DNA from: Chondrilla cf. caribensis
Lineage: Eukaryota; Porifera; Demospongiae; Chondrillida; Chondrillidae
Assembly (NCBI GenBank): GCA_964020155.1
Contig: OZ026546.1
Coordinates: 934,914 to 998,913, forward strand
Direction: 5' to 3'
DNA: 64,000 nucleotides
Position 1 is the stretch's first letter; each line of letters begins with the position of its first letter. Below, piece after piece: positions 34,701-46,900 of the stretch. Below the pieces are notes generated by a model. It did not search any database, had not been told where the DNA came from, and worked only from the letters and a program-made list of their open reading frames with translations. A program made the position numbers and the translations under genes.

Positions 34701-37612
34701 TGGCCAAAATTTGGCCATGGCACCATCCTGCATATCTTGTGGGAGATGGGGCGTGTCACCCCGATATTTTCAAAAAATCTAGTTGGAGATGCGAACTAAG
34801 TTATGAAACACTTCGCATCTCTTTGTGTTCTCTGTAACCCTTGTTATTCAAGGTGGTGCTATGGCAAAATTTTGGCCATAGCACCATCCTGCATATCTTG
34901 TGGGAGAGGGGGCGTGTCGCCCTGATATTTTCAAAAAATCTAGTTGGAGATGTGAACCAAGTTATGAAACACTTCCCATCACTTTGTGTACTCTGTAACC
35001 CTTGTTCAATGTATGGGGGAGAATAGGGAAGAAATACACTTAGCACCATCCTGCATATCTTGTGGGAGAGAGGGCGTGTCGCCCTGATATTTTCAACAAA
35101 TCTAGTTGGAGATGTGAACTAAGTTATGAAACACTTCCCATCACTTTGTGTACTCTGTAACCCTTGTTATTCAAAGTGGTGCTATGGCCAAATTTTGGCC
35201 ATAGCACCACAGTCAATGTATGGGGGAGAATATGGAAAAATACACTTAGCACCATCCTGCATATCTCGTGGGAGAGGGGACGTGTTGCCCTGATATTTTC
35301 AACAAATCTAGTTGGAGATGTGAACTAAGTTATGAAACACTTCCCATCACTTTGTGTACTCTGTAACTCTTGTTATTCAAAGTGATGCTATGGCCAAAAT
35401 TTGGCCATAGCACCATCCTGCATATCTCGTGGGAGAGGGGGCATGTCGCCCTGATATTTTCAACAAATCTAGTTGGAGATGCGAACTAAGTTATGAAACA
35501 CTTCCCATCACTTTGTGTTCTCTGTAACCTTTGTTATTCATGGTGGTGCTATGGCCAAATTTTGGCCATAGCATCATCCTGCATATCTCGTGGGAGAGGG
35601 GGCGTGTCGCTCTGATATTTTCAACAAATCTAGTTGGAGATGTGAACTAAGTTATGAAACACTTCCCATCACTTTGTGTACTCTGTAACCCTTGTTATTT
35701 AAAGTGGTGCTATGGCCAAATTTTGGCCATAGCACCACAGTCAATGTGTGGGGGAAAATAGGGAAGAAATACACTTAGCACCATCCTGCATATCTCGTGG
35801 GAGAGGGAGTGTGTCGCCCTGATACTTTCACCAAATCTAGTTGGAGATGTGAACTAAGTTATGAAACACTTCGCATCACTTTGTGTGCTCTTTAACCCTT
35901 GTTATTTAAGGTGGTGGTATGGCCAAATTTTGGCCATAGCACCACAGTCAATGTATGGGGGAGAATAGGGAAAAAATGCACTTAGCACCATCCTGCATAT
36001 CTCGTGGAAGATGGGGCGTGTCACCCTGATATTTTCACCAAATCTAGTTGGAGATGTGAACTAAGTTATGAAACACTTCGCATCTCTTTGTATGCTCTGT
36101 AACCTTTGTTATTCAAGGTGGTGCTATGGCCAAGTTTTGACCATAGCACCATCCTGCATATCTCGTGGGAGAGGGGGTGTGTCGCCCTCAGGCTGATACT
36201 TTCAACAAATCTAGTTGGAGATGTGAACTAAGTTATGAAACACTTCGCATCACTTTGTGTGCTCTTTAACCCTTGTTATTCAAGGTGGTGGTATGGCCAA
36301 ATTTTGGCCATAGCACCACAGTCAATGTATGGGGGAGAATAGGGAAAAAATGCACTTAGCACCATCCTGCATATCTCGTGGGAGAGGGGGCGTGTCGCCC
36401 TGATATTTTCAACAAATCTAGTTGGAGATGCGAACTAAGTTATGAAACACTTCCCATCACTTTGTGTGCTCTTTAACCCTTGTTATTCAAGGTGGTGGTA
36501 TGGCCAAATTTTGGCCATAGCACCACAGTCAATGTATGGGGGAGAATAGGGAAAAAATGCACTTAGCACCATCCTGCATATCTCGTGGGAGAGGGGGCGT
36601 GTCGCCCTGATATTTTCAACAAATCTAGTTGGAGATGCGAACTAAGTTATGAAACACTTCCCATCACTTTGTGTTCTCTGTAACCTTTGTTATTCATGGT
36701 GGTGATATGGCCAAATTTTGGCCATAGCACCACAGTCAATGTGTGGGGGGAGAATAGGGAAGAAATACACTTAGCACCATCCTGCATATCTCGTGGGAGA
36801 GGGAGTGTGTCGCCCTGATACTTTCAACAAATCTAGTTGGAGATGTGAACTAAGTTATGAAACACTTCGCATCACTTTGTGTGCTCTTTAACCCTTGTTA
36901 TTCAAGGTGGTGGTATGGCCAAATTTTGGCCATAGCACCATCCTGCATATCTCGTGGGACATGGGGTGTGTCGCCCTGATATTTTCAACAAATTTAGTTG
37001 GAGATGTGAACTAAGTTATGAAACACTTCCCATCACTTTGTGTTCTCTGTAACCCTTGTTATTCAAGGTGGTGCTATGGCCAAATTTTGGCCATAGCACC
37101 ACAGTCAATGTATGGGGGAGAATAGGGAAAAATGCACTTAGCACCATCCTGCATATCTCGTGGGAGATGGGGCGTGTCACCCTGATATTTTCAACAAATC
37201 TAGTTGGAGATGTGAACTAAGTAATGAAACACTTCGCATCTCTTTGTATGCTCTGTATCCCTTGTTATGTGACAGTCAATGTATGGGCCTGAGTGTACAT
37301 ATCAGTACAGATATTGATGTTGTATCTTGTATGTTTATTGAATATTAATTGTCAAATTATCAAGTATCATTATAGTAAATAATTTTTTATGAAACGTAGT
37401 AAATTACTATTATATTGCACATTTGTTAGTATCATGCAATTTACTCTCATTTGTATGTATTGTGCATAATAATATTATATTGTATGTATTTCCACTTTTA
37501 ATTAATGTATTGTTGTGATATCACTTAATTGTTGGACCCGCTGGGAATTGAAGTGGGAATTGTTCTGAAGCCAAAGAATGGATTGTACGTCAACTTCCAC
37601 CGCAGAGATTGA
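31772..37612 (+). pseudogene. Broken P450 3' end (exons 11-13), B-type, locus D
   Basis: Exon 11 (31772-31909) is open but has Cys (TGT) where the other copies have Arg (CGT). Exon 12 (32460-32626) has a 4-base insertion after HPCA (GCTTGTATACC against GCTTACC), which shifts the frame to a stop within a few codons; heme-loop residues remain readable in another frame (FGYGPRNCVG). Exon 13 (37535-37612) has lost its acceptor: TTGTTG precedes GACCC where A and B have TTGTAG. No exons 1-10 of matching type lie upstream. A satellite array of 4.6 kb fills intron 12. This is the right half of the duplication junction. Translation into a working P450 is not expected. Confidence 0.9.
32651..37286. repeat. 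Satellite array, 209-bp and 160-bp units, in intron 12 of locus D
   Basis: About 23 forward units follow a short inverted head (32651-32935). Each unit contains CTAGTTGGAGATGTGAAC, CACTTCGCATCTCTTTG and a hairpin with 15-base arms (GGTGCTATGGCCAAA and its complement). Long units, about 209 bp, carry a further 50 bp with CAGTCAATGTATGGGGGAG. Short units, about 160 bp, lack exactly the stretch between two TAGCACCA copies. The array interrupts the intron between GTCTGTACA and TGAGTGTACAT, sequences that are contiguous apart from a few bases in A and B. Open frames inside it repeat with the units and are not genes. Confidence 0.95.
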
Positions 37613-37775
37613 GAGATCAACTATATAGACTGCATGACATCTATTCCAAATATTCACGAGCTCCCTTCATTTTCTTACTTCATAATAGCATGATCTCAAC
37701 ATTAGTCTCATTTTCTATAGTAAAATTATCTCCACGCTTTCTATAAAATTAATAACCTATAATATTATAGCCCCT

Positions 37776-37904
37776 AACAAAATAAAATGGCGGATCTATG
37801 GTCGGCTACGCCAGACTAGTTTCTGTATTCTCAGATATGCAGGCGTATACGGTATAGAGTTTGGTCTTCGACGTGCACCCAAATACACGGGCACCAGAGA
37901 ATCG
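37776..37904 (+). promoter_or_regulatory. Conserved upstream block of gene F
   Basis: Near-identical to 11235-11372 before gene C; it contains AAAATGGCGGATC and runs to the ATG. The promoter role is inferred. Confidence 0.6.
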
Positions 37905-40900
37905 ATGGATCCTTTCTCTCTACTTTTCAGTACCTACGGCCTAATAACTTTGTTGGTACTCCTGTGTTCAATCTACATCTACTACAGGTGAGGCTACTAT
38001 CTCTCGGTAAAGGCTCAATTGTGAAAGTTGCTAGGAGTGTGTTGATCCACAGATCCTAAGGTCACTAAGACCTTCTTATCACAGTTGTGCGGAGAAACCA
38101 TACGTAGATTATGAAAATAATAATATTATTTGTTCACACTTGTTATTACTCCAATTAATGGAAGAGAAACGATTGCGTATCTGGCCTCGTATAGCTAAGT
38201 AAGACCATTAATCCTCAGAGTCTGGTGAGACATATGATATGGCGATTTTGAAACCTAGCTGTCTAATACAGTCACCTCTGGGTTCTCATGTGCAGCGTGG
38301 ACTAATGTGTTTGCCACTGGTGCCTCACTTCCGACCACGATGGCTGTAGTATCGAGAAAGTGGGATGTGTTGAGGTAAACGTTGAGGAAACTTATTCAAA
38401 CTGAAAAGGCCTTTAGCCATAGGCTACTTTACAAGTAGTGGATAATTAGGACAGAAATTAGGACAAAATAAGCAAAAACATGCAATGATAATAAATTTAA
38501 CCCTATTACTGAAGGAATAAATATATTTAAAATTATATTATTGACATATATACATGTACGTACGTAAGAACTGTATATACTTATACTCTAAATAATAAAT
38601 ACTTAATGAAATTAAAAAATTATAAATTCGATAATAATATTATTATTTCAACAACAAATTACACAGCAGAACAGAAAGGAAAAAGCAACATGCGAAAATA
38701 GTTATAATTATGGACAAAATATGAGTTACTAATGATTAAAATATTCCACTAAACTACTGTTAAAATTTTGATACTTGGTTGTTGTTGGATTTGGTGTTTG
38801 ATTGAAATGAGTGTAAACGAATGACATGCATGTATGTACGTACCTATGTTGAGGTATCCTTTTTTTAGGCAGGTGAACTTTCTATAGGGAAGTGGTTCTC
38901 CACGCAGGTTTGACTGTATTATAATACTAACAATAGCAAACCTCACTCAGTATGTAGAATGTTTGGCTGTTTATGAATTAGGTCATGTATAGTTCCTGAA
39001 AGAAAATGATATTGTTGCTCTGTAGTGAACTCAGTAAATTGCAGAGTATTGTGACAATCCCATCCTGCCACAGAATATCCATGTATGTATTCTAGCTAGT
39101 ATAGTATACTGTATACAGTATAGTATTCTTCCTGCAGATATGGACATGCACCGTACAGTTACTTCACAAGTCAGGGCATCCCAGGACCCAAACCGAACTC
39201 GTTTATTGGAAGTTTGGTTCTGGTACATAAATTTGAGGCAAGCAATTATAATTATTATCTACAAGTAATTTGAGCTTTTGTATGAACTACACAGCTATGT
39301 CTTCAACCCTAACTAGGGTGACATGATGGCTTTGAGCTCACACCTCGTGAAATCATATGGACCCAACAGTGGGTAAGAAATCGCGATAATGTGTTCACAT
39401 GCATGTCTTTGTACCTACGGGTGTACCTAGCTGAAGTGGTTGCATAATAATACTAGTTGTGAGCAAGTTCAGAACCTCACTATGATGTAGGTCGTAGAGG
39501 AAAAATGGCTGATAAAAATGGACGTTGAAATGCTGCCCATCTCGGTGTACCAAATGACATAAGGAGCAACGTACCCTAAAATAACATGGAGGGAATTGAA
39601 AAATCGCCAAATAGAAATTTTAGATATACGTTTGATTTGTTTTGAGATACGTACTTGTCAGCCATCTATCGAGGATCCTGAGAAAACTGCGTAGATTTCT
39701 TTACGTATCACTCACCATTTAGCCGATTGTTAGATACATCACTTACCTTATTTTGTAGCATACACTGGCCTACTTTCATCAATGTGCACGATTAACAATT
39801 TATGTGTAAGACTAATTGACAATTCTCCTTCAAAGAACTTGTATCTGGACCAAAATTGTGAATATTACATGCAAAAAACATGGGCAACTTCGATCTGTCT
39901 CCCTATATGTGACAGAAACATTTAACCTCGCTAAACCACTCATGAATTATAATCGAATACATTCATACACAATGAAATGTACAACGGCCGATATTTATGA
40001 TATGTGGTTTAGGGATGGGAATGAGGGACTTATGACATATAAAATGTAATCATGTCCATTTCTTAACTATAGTGTACATATATTTTGTTGAAAGTGGACA
40101 TTGCATAATTAATATGGGCATTATAATATTTATACCCTACCGTATAGCGGGAAAATTTTGTGGACTAAATGTTTCGCGAACTTCATGAAGAAACTGGTAT
40201 TCGCGAAAGTTTTATTTGTGAACACTCAATGATGTAATCTTCTGACAATCAATTAATGAAATGGGCATTGAAAATGAGAACCTTTTTGTTGTGATATCTG
40301 CGAAATTGAGCGATTCGTGAAAGTTTTGTCTCACGAAACTTTCCGTCCATACAGTATTGTTATTAAGACTTGTAGAGTTTGTGTACTCATCTATAGCAAC
40401 AGATCCTATATACTTGTGACATACCATGCTATTCTCCTGTATGCAGATTGTATATTGGTACCAAACCTTTTCTGTTCGTTACTGATCCGGACATGATTCA
40501 GGAAGTGATGGTGAAGAAGTTTGACAAGTTCGTGGATCGTGTGGTGAGGACATGTTCAAGAATGTGGTTCCATATCGGTATACTATCTGTGATTCACGTA
40601 CTTCCATGTGGTGTAGTGTGCCCATATGTACAGTTAATTCTCATTAATCCACCGCAATTTGTTTTAGAATTTTCTAAATTCCCGTGTACCCAGACTGTCA
40701 TGTGTTGTGTAGTATACGATGGCTCTACTCATTCTACACTGTAGGACAGTTCTGCTGGCTTCAAAATCAAAGTGGGCGGGAAGTTGTACCTTGACACAGC
40801 CGACACTGTTGGAGATGACTGGAGGAAGCGAAGACATTTCATTTCTCCTGCTTTCAGCACTCTCAAAATGAAACTGGTGAGGATGACACTTTAGCTCTAA

Positions 40901-43900
40901 TCACGTGTCCGATGTATGAGTGAAGTATTCATTTCTTTTTGTTGTAGATGGAGCCTCTGATCAAGGAGAGTACAGTACGTCTGGCAGAGAAGATATCTGT
41001 ACTGGCAGAGAAAGGAGAAACTGTGGAAGTACTTGGGTGAGTAGTGGTGTTGCTAATTTACATTTTATGAAACCGAGTACTTGTAGGGTGAAAGGTCTAA
41101 TAAGTCCTCTTCACTGAAGTCTGCTCTCTCTCTCTCTCTGTGTGTGTGCATGTACTCTGTGTGTGTGTGTGTGTGTGTTATAATTATGTTATATATGTTA
41201 TCCTATTCTTATCAATGTATGTATTTATGTATGTTTGTACTATCTACATATGAACGTTTGTACACCTATTGGTATAGGATTAACGTTTGCTTAGGTGAGG
41301 ATCACTAGGTTCCTGTCTTGTATTTGTGCATGCTCACACCACAGAGAACAATTACAACTTAGAGAGACATAGGGGCTAGGTGCTGGACACGTATGTGCAC
41401 CCCTTAGCCTGGACTATTGGGGACTTGTTCGCATGCACACACACCTCAGGGGATGACGCAGTGGCACCCTTTTAATTGATTACTTCTCTGTCCTGTTTAC
41501 ACTTAGGCTATCTCAAATAGATAGATTGATACATAGATCTGCCTATGGTTGTGTGGCCATGCCTATGGATGTTTATGTGATACATATATTTCCCTATTAG
41601 TTTGTTTGTTTGCTTTTAAATAAAGATATGGGACAGAACTCCACCAAATATGCAGCAATCACAACCGAGGTACTGGAGAGTGTCCTCCACAGGTCAAAGC
41701 GACCGAGTTGCTGCTATTTTTAAAAAAATGCTATTCTGGTCTTTTGTTTGCGGTCAACCCTCGTTTTCAACCTACTTTGTCTTCCAGTTGCGGACACATC
41801 ACAGTGGTAGCTTTGCATTTCCATACAACAAAGATTTTGATAAATTCTACTGTAGGTTGACATCATTATTATAATAGAACGTCAACTGTTAAGTCTGCAT
41901 AGAGGCCATTGCTATATCTAGCGCTGGGCGGTATACCGAATATATAGTAATACCGCGGTATTATTTATGCACGATTTTGATACCGGCTGACTTTTTTCTA
42001 TACCGAGATATCGTGATATCACGGTATTCTCTAAGGTTTGACCGGTATTTTAAGTAATAGATTCCCGAGATATCAAATTTCGCCCTGAAATGATGTGTTC
42101 TGAATCCTTCGAAAATATTGCTGTGACAGCCATGATTACGAGCACGGAAAGTGTGCATGTGCGGAGTAATACGTTGTTAGACGGAATGAGAGAATGTTGT
42201 CAAAATGGCGACGTCGTCGGCTGCAAGTTTAAATTTTGATCAGCGAACGGGCGATACGGGTGATCCCAGCAATGAACTTCATCTCATCGATAAGAATACT
42301 AAATCTGATATTTGGAAGTACTTTGCGCTCCGAGTTAACTAGGACGATAAAGTAGTGGATTATTTATTTATTTATTTATGTTTATTTACTTCATTATTAT
42401 TAAATCAAGGATTCAGTTATTTCAATGCCCAACTATTACCTTAAGACTCGGTATACCGTAATACCATCGTATGATGTTGGCAATATACCGAAACTGATAT
42501 TTTTGATACCGCCTAGCACTAGCTATATCTATGTATGTAATTATTAGTTCCAGCAACTTCACATTGAGTTGACTGCCCTCACAAGTCAGCTGGTATCATA
42601 TGGAAACCACTCACCACATAAGCCGTGCAGTACATACGTACATGTGTGCAGTTAGACTTCATTTGTATTCATTCATTTCTTGTATACAGTCTCTACAATA
42701 AGATGACCATGGAGGTGATACTGTCCACTGCCTTTGGAAGGTCTGTTGACGTACAAGGAGGGAAGGGAGGAGAATTGTATGAAGATGCCCGCGGTGTTTT
42801 TGCTGCTGTTACTGGGAAGAAGTCAGCGGTGATAACAACTATCTTTTTCATTCTAAGTACGAGACTGAGTATCTATTTCAATGTCTAGCTTGTTTGATAT
42901 TATTATTTTTATAGTCTTAAGCATAATCAGTGATGTGCATACACACGTGTGTATGTACATATTTGTGTGTGTGCTTGTTTGTGTGTATGTACATATGTGC
43001 ATGCTTATGTTTGTGTTATGCATGCATGCATGTGCGAGAGTGAATTTGGGTATGGACTACAATGATGTAGTCCATATGTATGTCCAGTACAGTCTGTATG
43101 TACTGTATTTGATTTTTTTTGTGTGTGCATGACATGTTGGTTCTTCTATTCTCCCTTGACAGTGGCCTTTCCTAAGAGTGAGACTATACTGTCACCTCTA
43201 ATTAGTAGAATTTTTGGTACTCTCCCTCGTTTGACTGATGCTGCCTTAAAGATTGTTGAGATGAGGAGGAAGGAAGGAAATGATGTTGCTGTGAGTAACC
43301 AACTAGGATAGTGTCCAAAACCCAGGGTAGTAATCATGTACAGTACAGTGTAGTTTGTATAAAATGACCACCACCACCTGAAGCGGGAGAATGTGGTTTG
43401 TAGACGTGGGTCACGATCTTGAAGAGGCCGACCTTCATTTGCTGTTTCTCCCCTCAATTTGATATCTGCAGAGGGGAGCATTCCCCAAATGTAACCTAAA
43501 TCACATATTCTTTTGTTAATTTAACCTCCATGAATTGTGTGATCTAATTTCTAGTATGTCTTCATTTTCCTTTTCAAACCTAATCAGTAACCATAGTAAC
43601 CGTATGGGGCCGTCTTTGTAGACAGGTGGTCTTTATATAGCTAATGAGATTCTGAATGTATTATAATATCATTTTCCAATAATGGCCTTTTTAAACAGGT
43701 GGTATTACGAGTGGTTACACTGTATGTGTGTATTGTAACCAAAATTAATCGAGTGATCTTTATCTGTTTCTACTTGTACATAATATCTACTTAGAGGAAG
43801 GATCTTCTCCAACTGTTGATTGACGCTGGTGATGAAGAGACTAAACTGTGCACTGGAGAGATTGTAGCTGATTCTGTTGGTTTTCTGTTGGCTGGTTACG

Positions 43901-46900
43901 AGACAACCAGTGTAGCTATCACTTTTGCTACCTACTTGCTGGCTAAGAACCCTGAAGTACAGGAGAAGCTTGCTACTGAGATTCATGAATACTTTGATGA
44001 GAATCCAGTGAGTGATGTTATGTGTTTACTATTTGCATGTGCATTACATATGTGCTTACATGCGAATGTGTGTATATATGCGTATGTGTAGTACTACTAC
44101 ACATACGCATATATACATACATTCGCATGTAGAGAACTTACTATACTTTTGTGTTGACCGCAATGTTAAATGTTTGTTTTTATGGTTCATTTCTAGGACA
44201 AGTCGATGTACAATGCCACACATGAACTGGAATATCTTGACATGGTTCTGAGTGAGACATTACGATTGTACCCTCCAGCACCAGAGTGAGTTGTTGATGT
44301 ATTGCGTCCAGCAACCTTCCTCTGTTTTCCTGGGGTTTGAAGCACCTCATCTTCACAGTCTGTTCCAAACATGGTGGAGGCTATGAAGTCTCCTTTCCAT
44401 GCACCAACCCTATCTCCTCACTCCAATGCTTGAGTAGTGTACAGGCTATGAAGTGAGGATAGTGGTCTGGTCTGGGAGACATTTTTATCAGCCTGGATCA
44501 GTAAGACTACTACAGATCATTCTCCTTACTCCAATGCTTGAGTAGTGTACAGGCTATGAAGTGAGGAGAGTGGTCTGGTCTGGGAGACATTTTTATCAGC
44601 CTGGATCAGTAAGACTACTACAGATCATTCTCCTTACTCCAATGCTTGAGTAGTGTACAGGCTATGAAGTGAAGAGAGTGGTCTGATCTGGGAGACATTT
44701 TTATCAGCCTGGATCAGTAAGACTACTACAGATCATTCTCCTTACTCCAATGCTTGAGTAGTGTACAGGCTATGAAGTGAGGAGAGTGGTCTGATCTGGG
44801 AGACATTTTTATCAGCCTGGATCAGTAAGACTACTACAGATCATTCTCCTTACTCCAATGCTTGAGTAGTGTACAGGCTATGAAGTGAAGAGAGTGGTCT
44901 GGTCTGGGAGACATTTTTATCAGCCTGGATCAGTAAGACTACTACAGATCACTAATATCCTGCAGTTTCAGACAATAGACTGGATAATACCATAATTTCT
45001 TCATGATTACCTGGAATGAATGTGTGTGGAGAGACATGCACACATAATATGTACATGATCCTATTGCTTTGTGTAATGTGTGGGTGTGGTCAAGAGCTGC
45101 TATCAATTGTGTTGTATGTACGTAGTAATAGTAGTAGCCTGTCTAGGTGTGCTACAGCTGTGAACAAGGTGATTATTAATTCACGGAATGCCTAGCAGGC
45201 TGCAACTAACATGTAGCATGTATGCATATAAAACTGCATAAACCTTGGTTGAAAGGCTAATGGAACCAATCAAACAGTGTATTCTCAGTGCAGATGGAAT
45301 ACACTTTTCTCTTTAATATTCTTACTAACAACGTTATTGCTAGTCTAAAGTTTGCTTAAATTTCCTCTCATGGCAGAACTGTCAGCTGTGCAATGAAGAA
45401 TGTGTCATCAACAGATATGAATACACTTTCCCTTTGATCTCTTTACTAACCAAGCTAGTCTAAACATTGTATTTGATATTTTTCATCTCCTCTCATGACA
45501 GAACTCTTCGTCTGTGCAATGAAGAATGTGTTATCAACGGGGTTACCTTCAAGAAAGGAGTACAAGTGTACATTCCGTTTACTTGCATTCACAAGAATCC
45601 AGATTTCTGGCCAGAACCTGAGGAATTCATTCCAGAGCGGTGAGTGTGTGTGGGTGTTAGTACATGTACATAATTTGCAGACGTCAACGTGACACACGTG
45701 AATGTTTACAACTAGCCCATAGACCTTATGTACGTCACTCTCTCTTCCAACATGTTCTTTAGAGTAATGTAGCTTAAGTCAGGGACATATCCAAACTACA
45801 GTTTGATGTACAGTCAAACTTGCTTAGTAAGTATCTTGAAGGGCACACCAAATCTGTACTTCTTATCAGAGTTACTTACTATCAGTATTGGTTGACGTAG
45901 TGTACACTAGCTAGGGACTGAGTGAAGTGTACTCACTAACCAGGAGTATGTACTAACCCCACTATTACTAAGCAAATTGCACTGTAGTACTGTAGTACAG
46001 ATGGTGGTTGATGCTGTGTTCAAAATGACCACTTGTGATGCTAAAGCCCCAAAACTCTCCACCAACTATAATTCATGTACACTGACCTGGTCACCACATA
46101 TTGCACTTTGTAGGCAAGTGTTCTGACTCTCAATGTTCACTCAATCACAACCTGTGTACTTATGATGATGTCATGGTGGTAGACATTGCTATTGTACTAT
46201 TACCATGGCAATGGACAGTTACTTTATGAGTCATTACTATTTCTATGTGGTGTGTGTACATGTTTATGTGTGTACATTTCGTTCATGTGTTTACATGTTT
46301 AAGTATACATTTTGTTTATATGTGTGTATGTACATGTTTATGTATGTGCATTCAACTTGTTTGTGTGTGTACATTTAATTTGTTGGTATGTAGTTATGTA
46401 TGTTATGTTGTGCGTTTACATGTTTACATTCATACATATTACGTGTATACTTGTTAGTGTGCCCTTATCTTACTTATCCCAGCTTTATTCAGAACATATT
46501 CTTTATTGATATTTATATTAATATCTTCTACATATACACAGGTTCACAGTGGAGGAGAAGGCTAAGCGTCATCCTTGTGCTTACCTTCCATTTGGTCTTG
46601 GACCTAGAAACTGTGTTGGAATGAGGTTTGCACTGATGGAAGCTAAAATGGCTCTCATTGAGATTGTCAGGAACTTCAAGATTGAGTTGGCTCCAGAGAC
46701 AAAGGTGCTTATTATGTGTGTCTGTACATATGGATTGAGTATACATATCAGTACAGATATTGATCTTATGTGTGAGAGGCAGGATGGGTAGAGGGGGACT
46801 AGGTAGGAGGGGTAGAGGGGGACTAGGTAGGATGGGTAGAGGGGGACTAGGTAGGATGGGGTAGAGGGGGACTAGGTAGGATGGGGTAGAGGGGGACTAG

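Noticed and set aside
33000..37350. Repeated open frames beginning MGDGACHPDIFNKSSWRCE
   Set aside because: They recur with the satellite unit and share its period, so they are by-products of the repeat and not genes.
21795..37612. One long P450 gene running from exon 1 at 21795 to exon 13 at 37612
   Set aside because: Exons 2-10 are missing, exon 12 is frameshifted and the exon 13 acceptor is lost; the two ends belong to different gene types.
44400..44955. CRISPR-like array or coding repeat
   Set aside because: 109-bp head-to-tail units without spacers, with stop codons, inside an intron.
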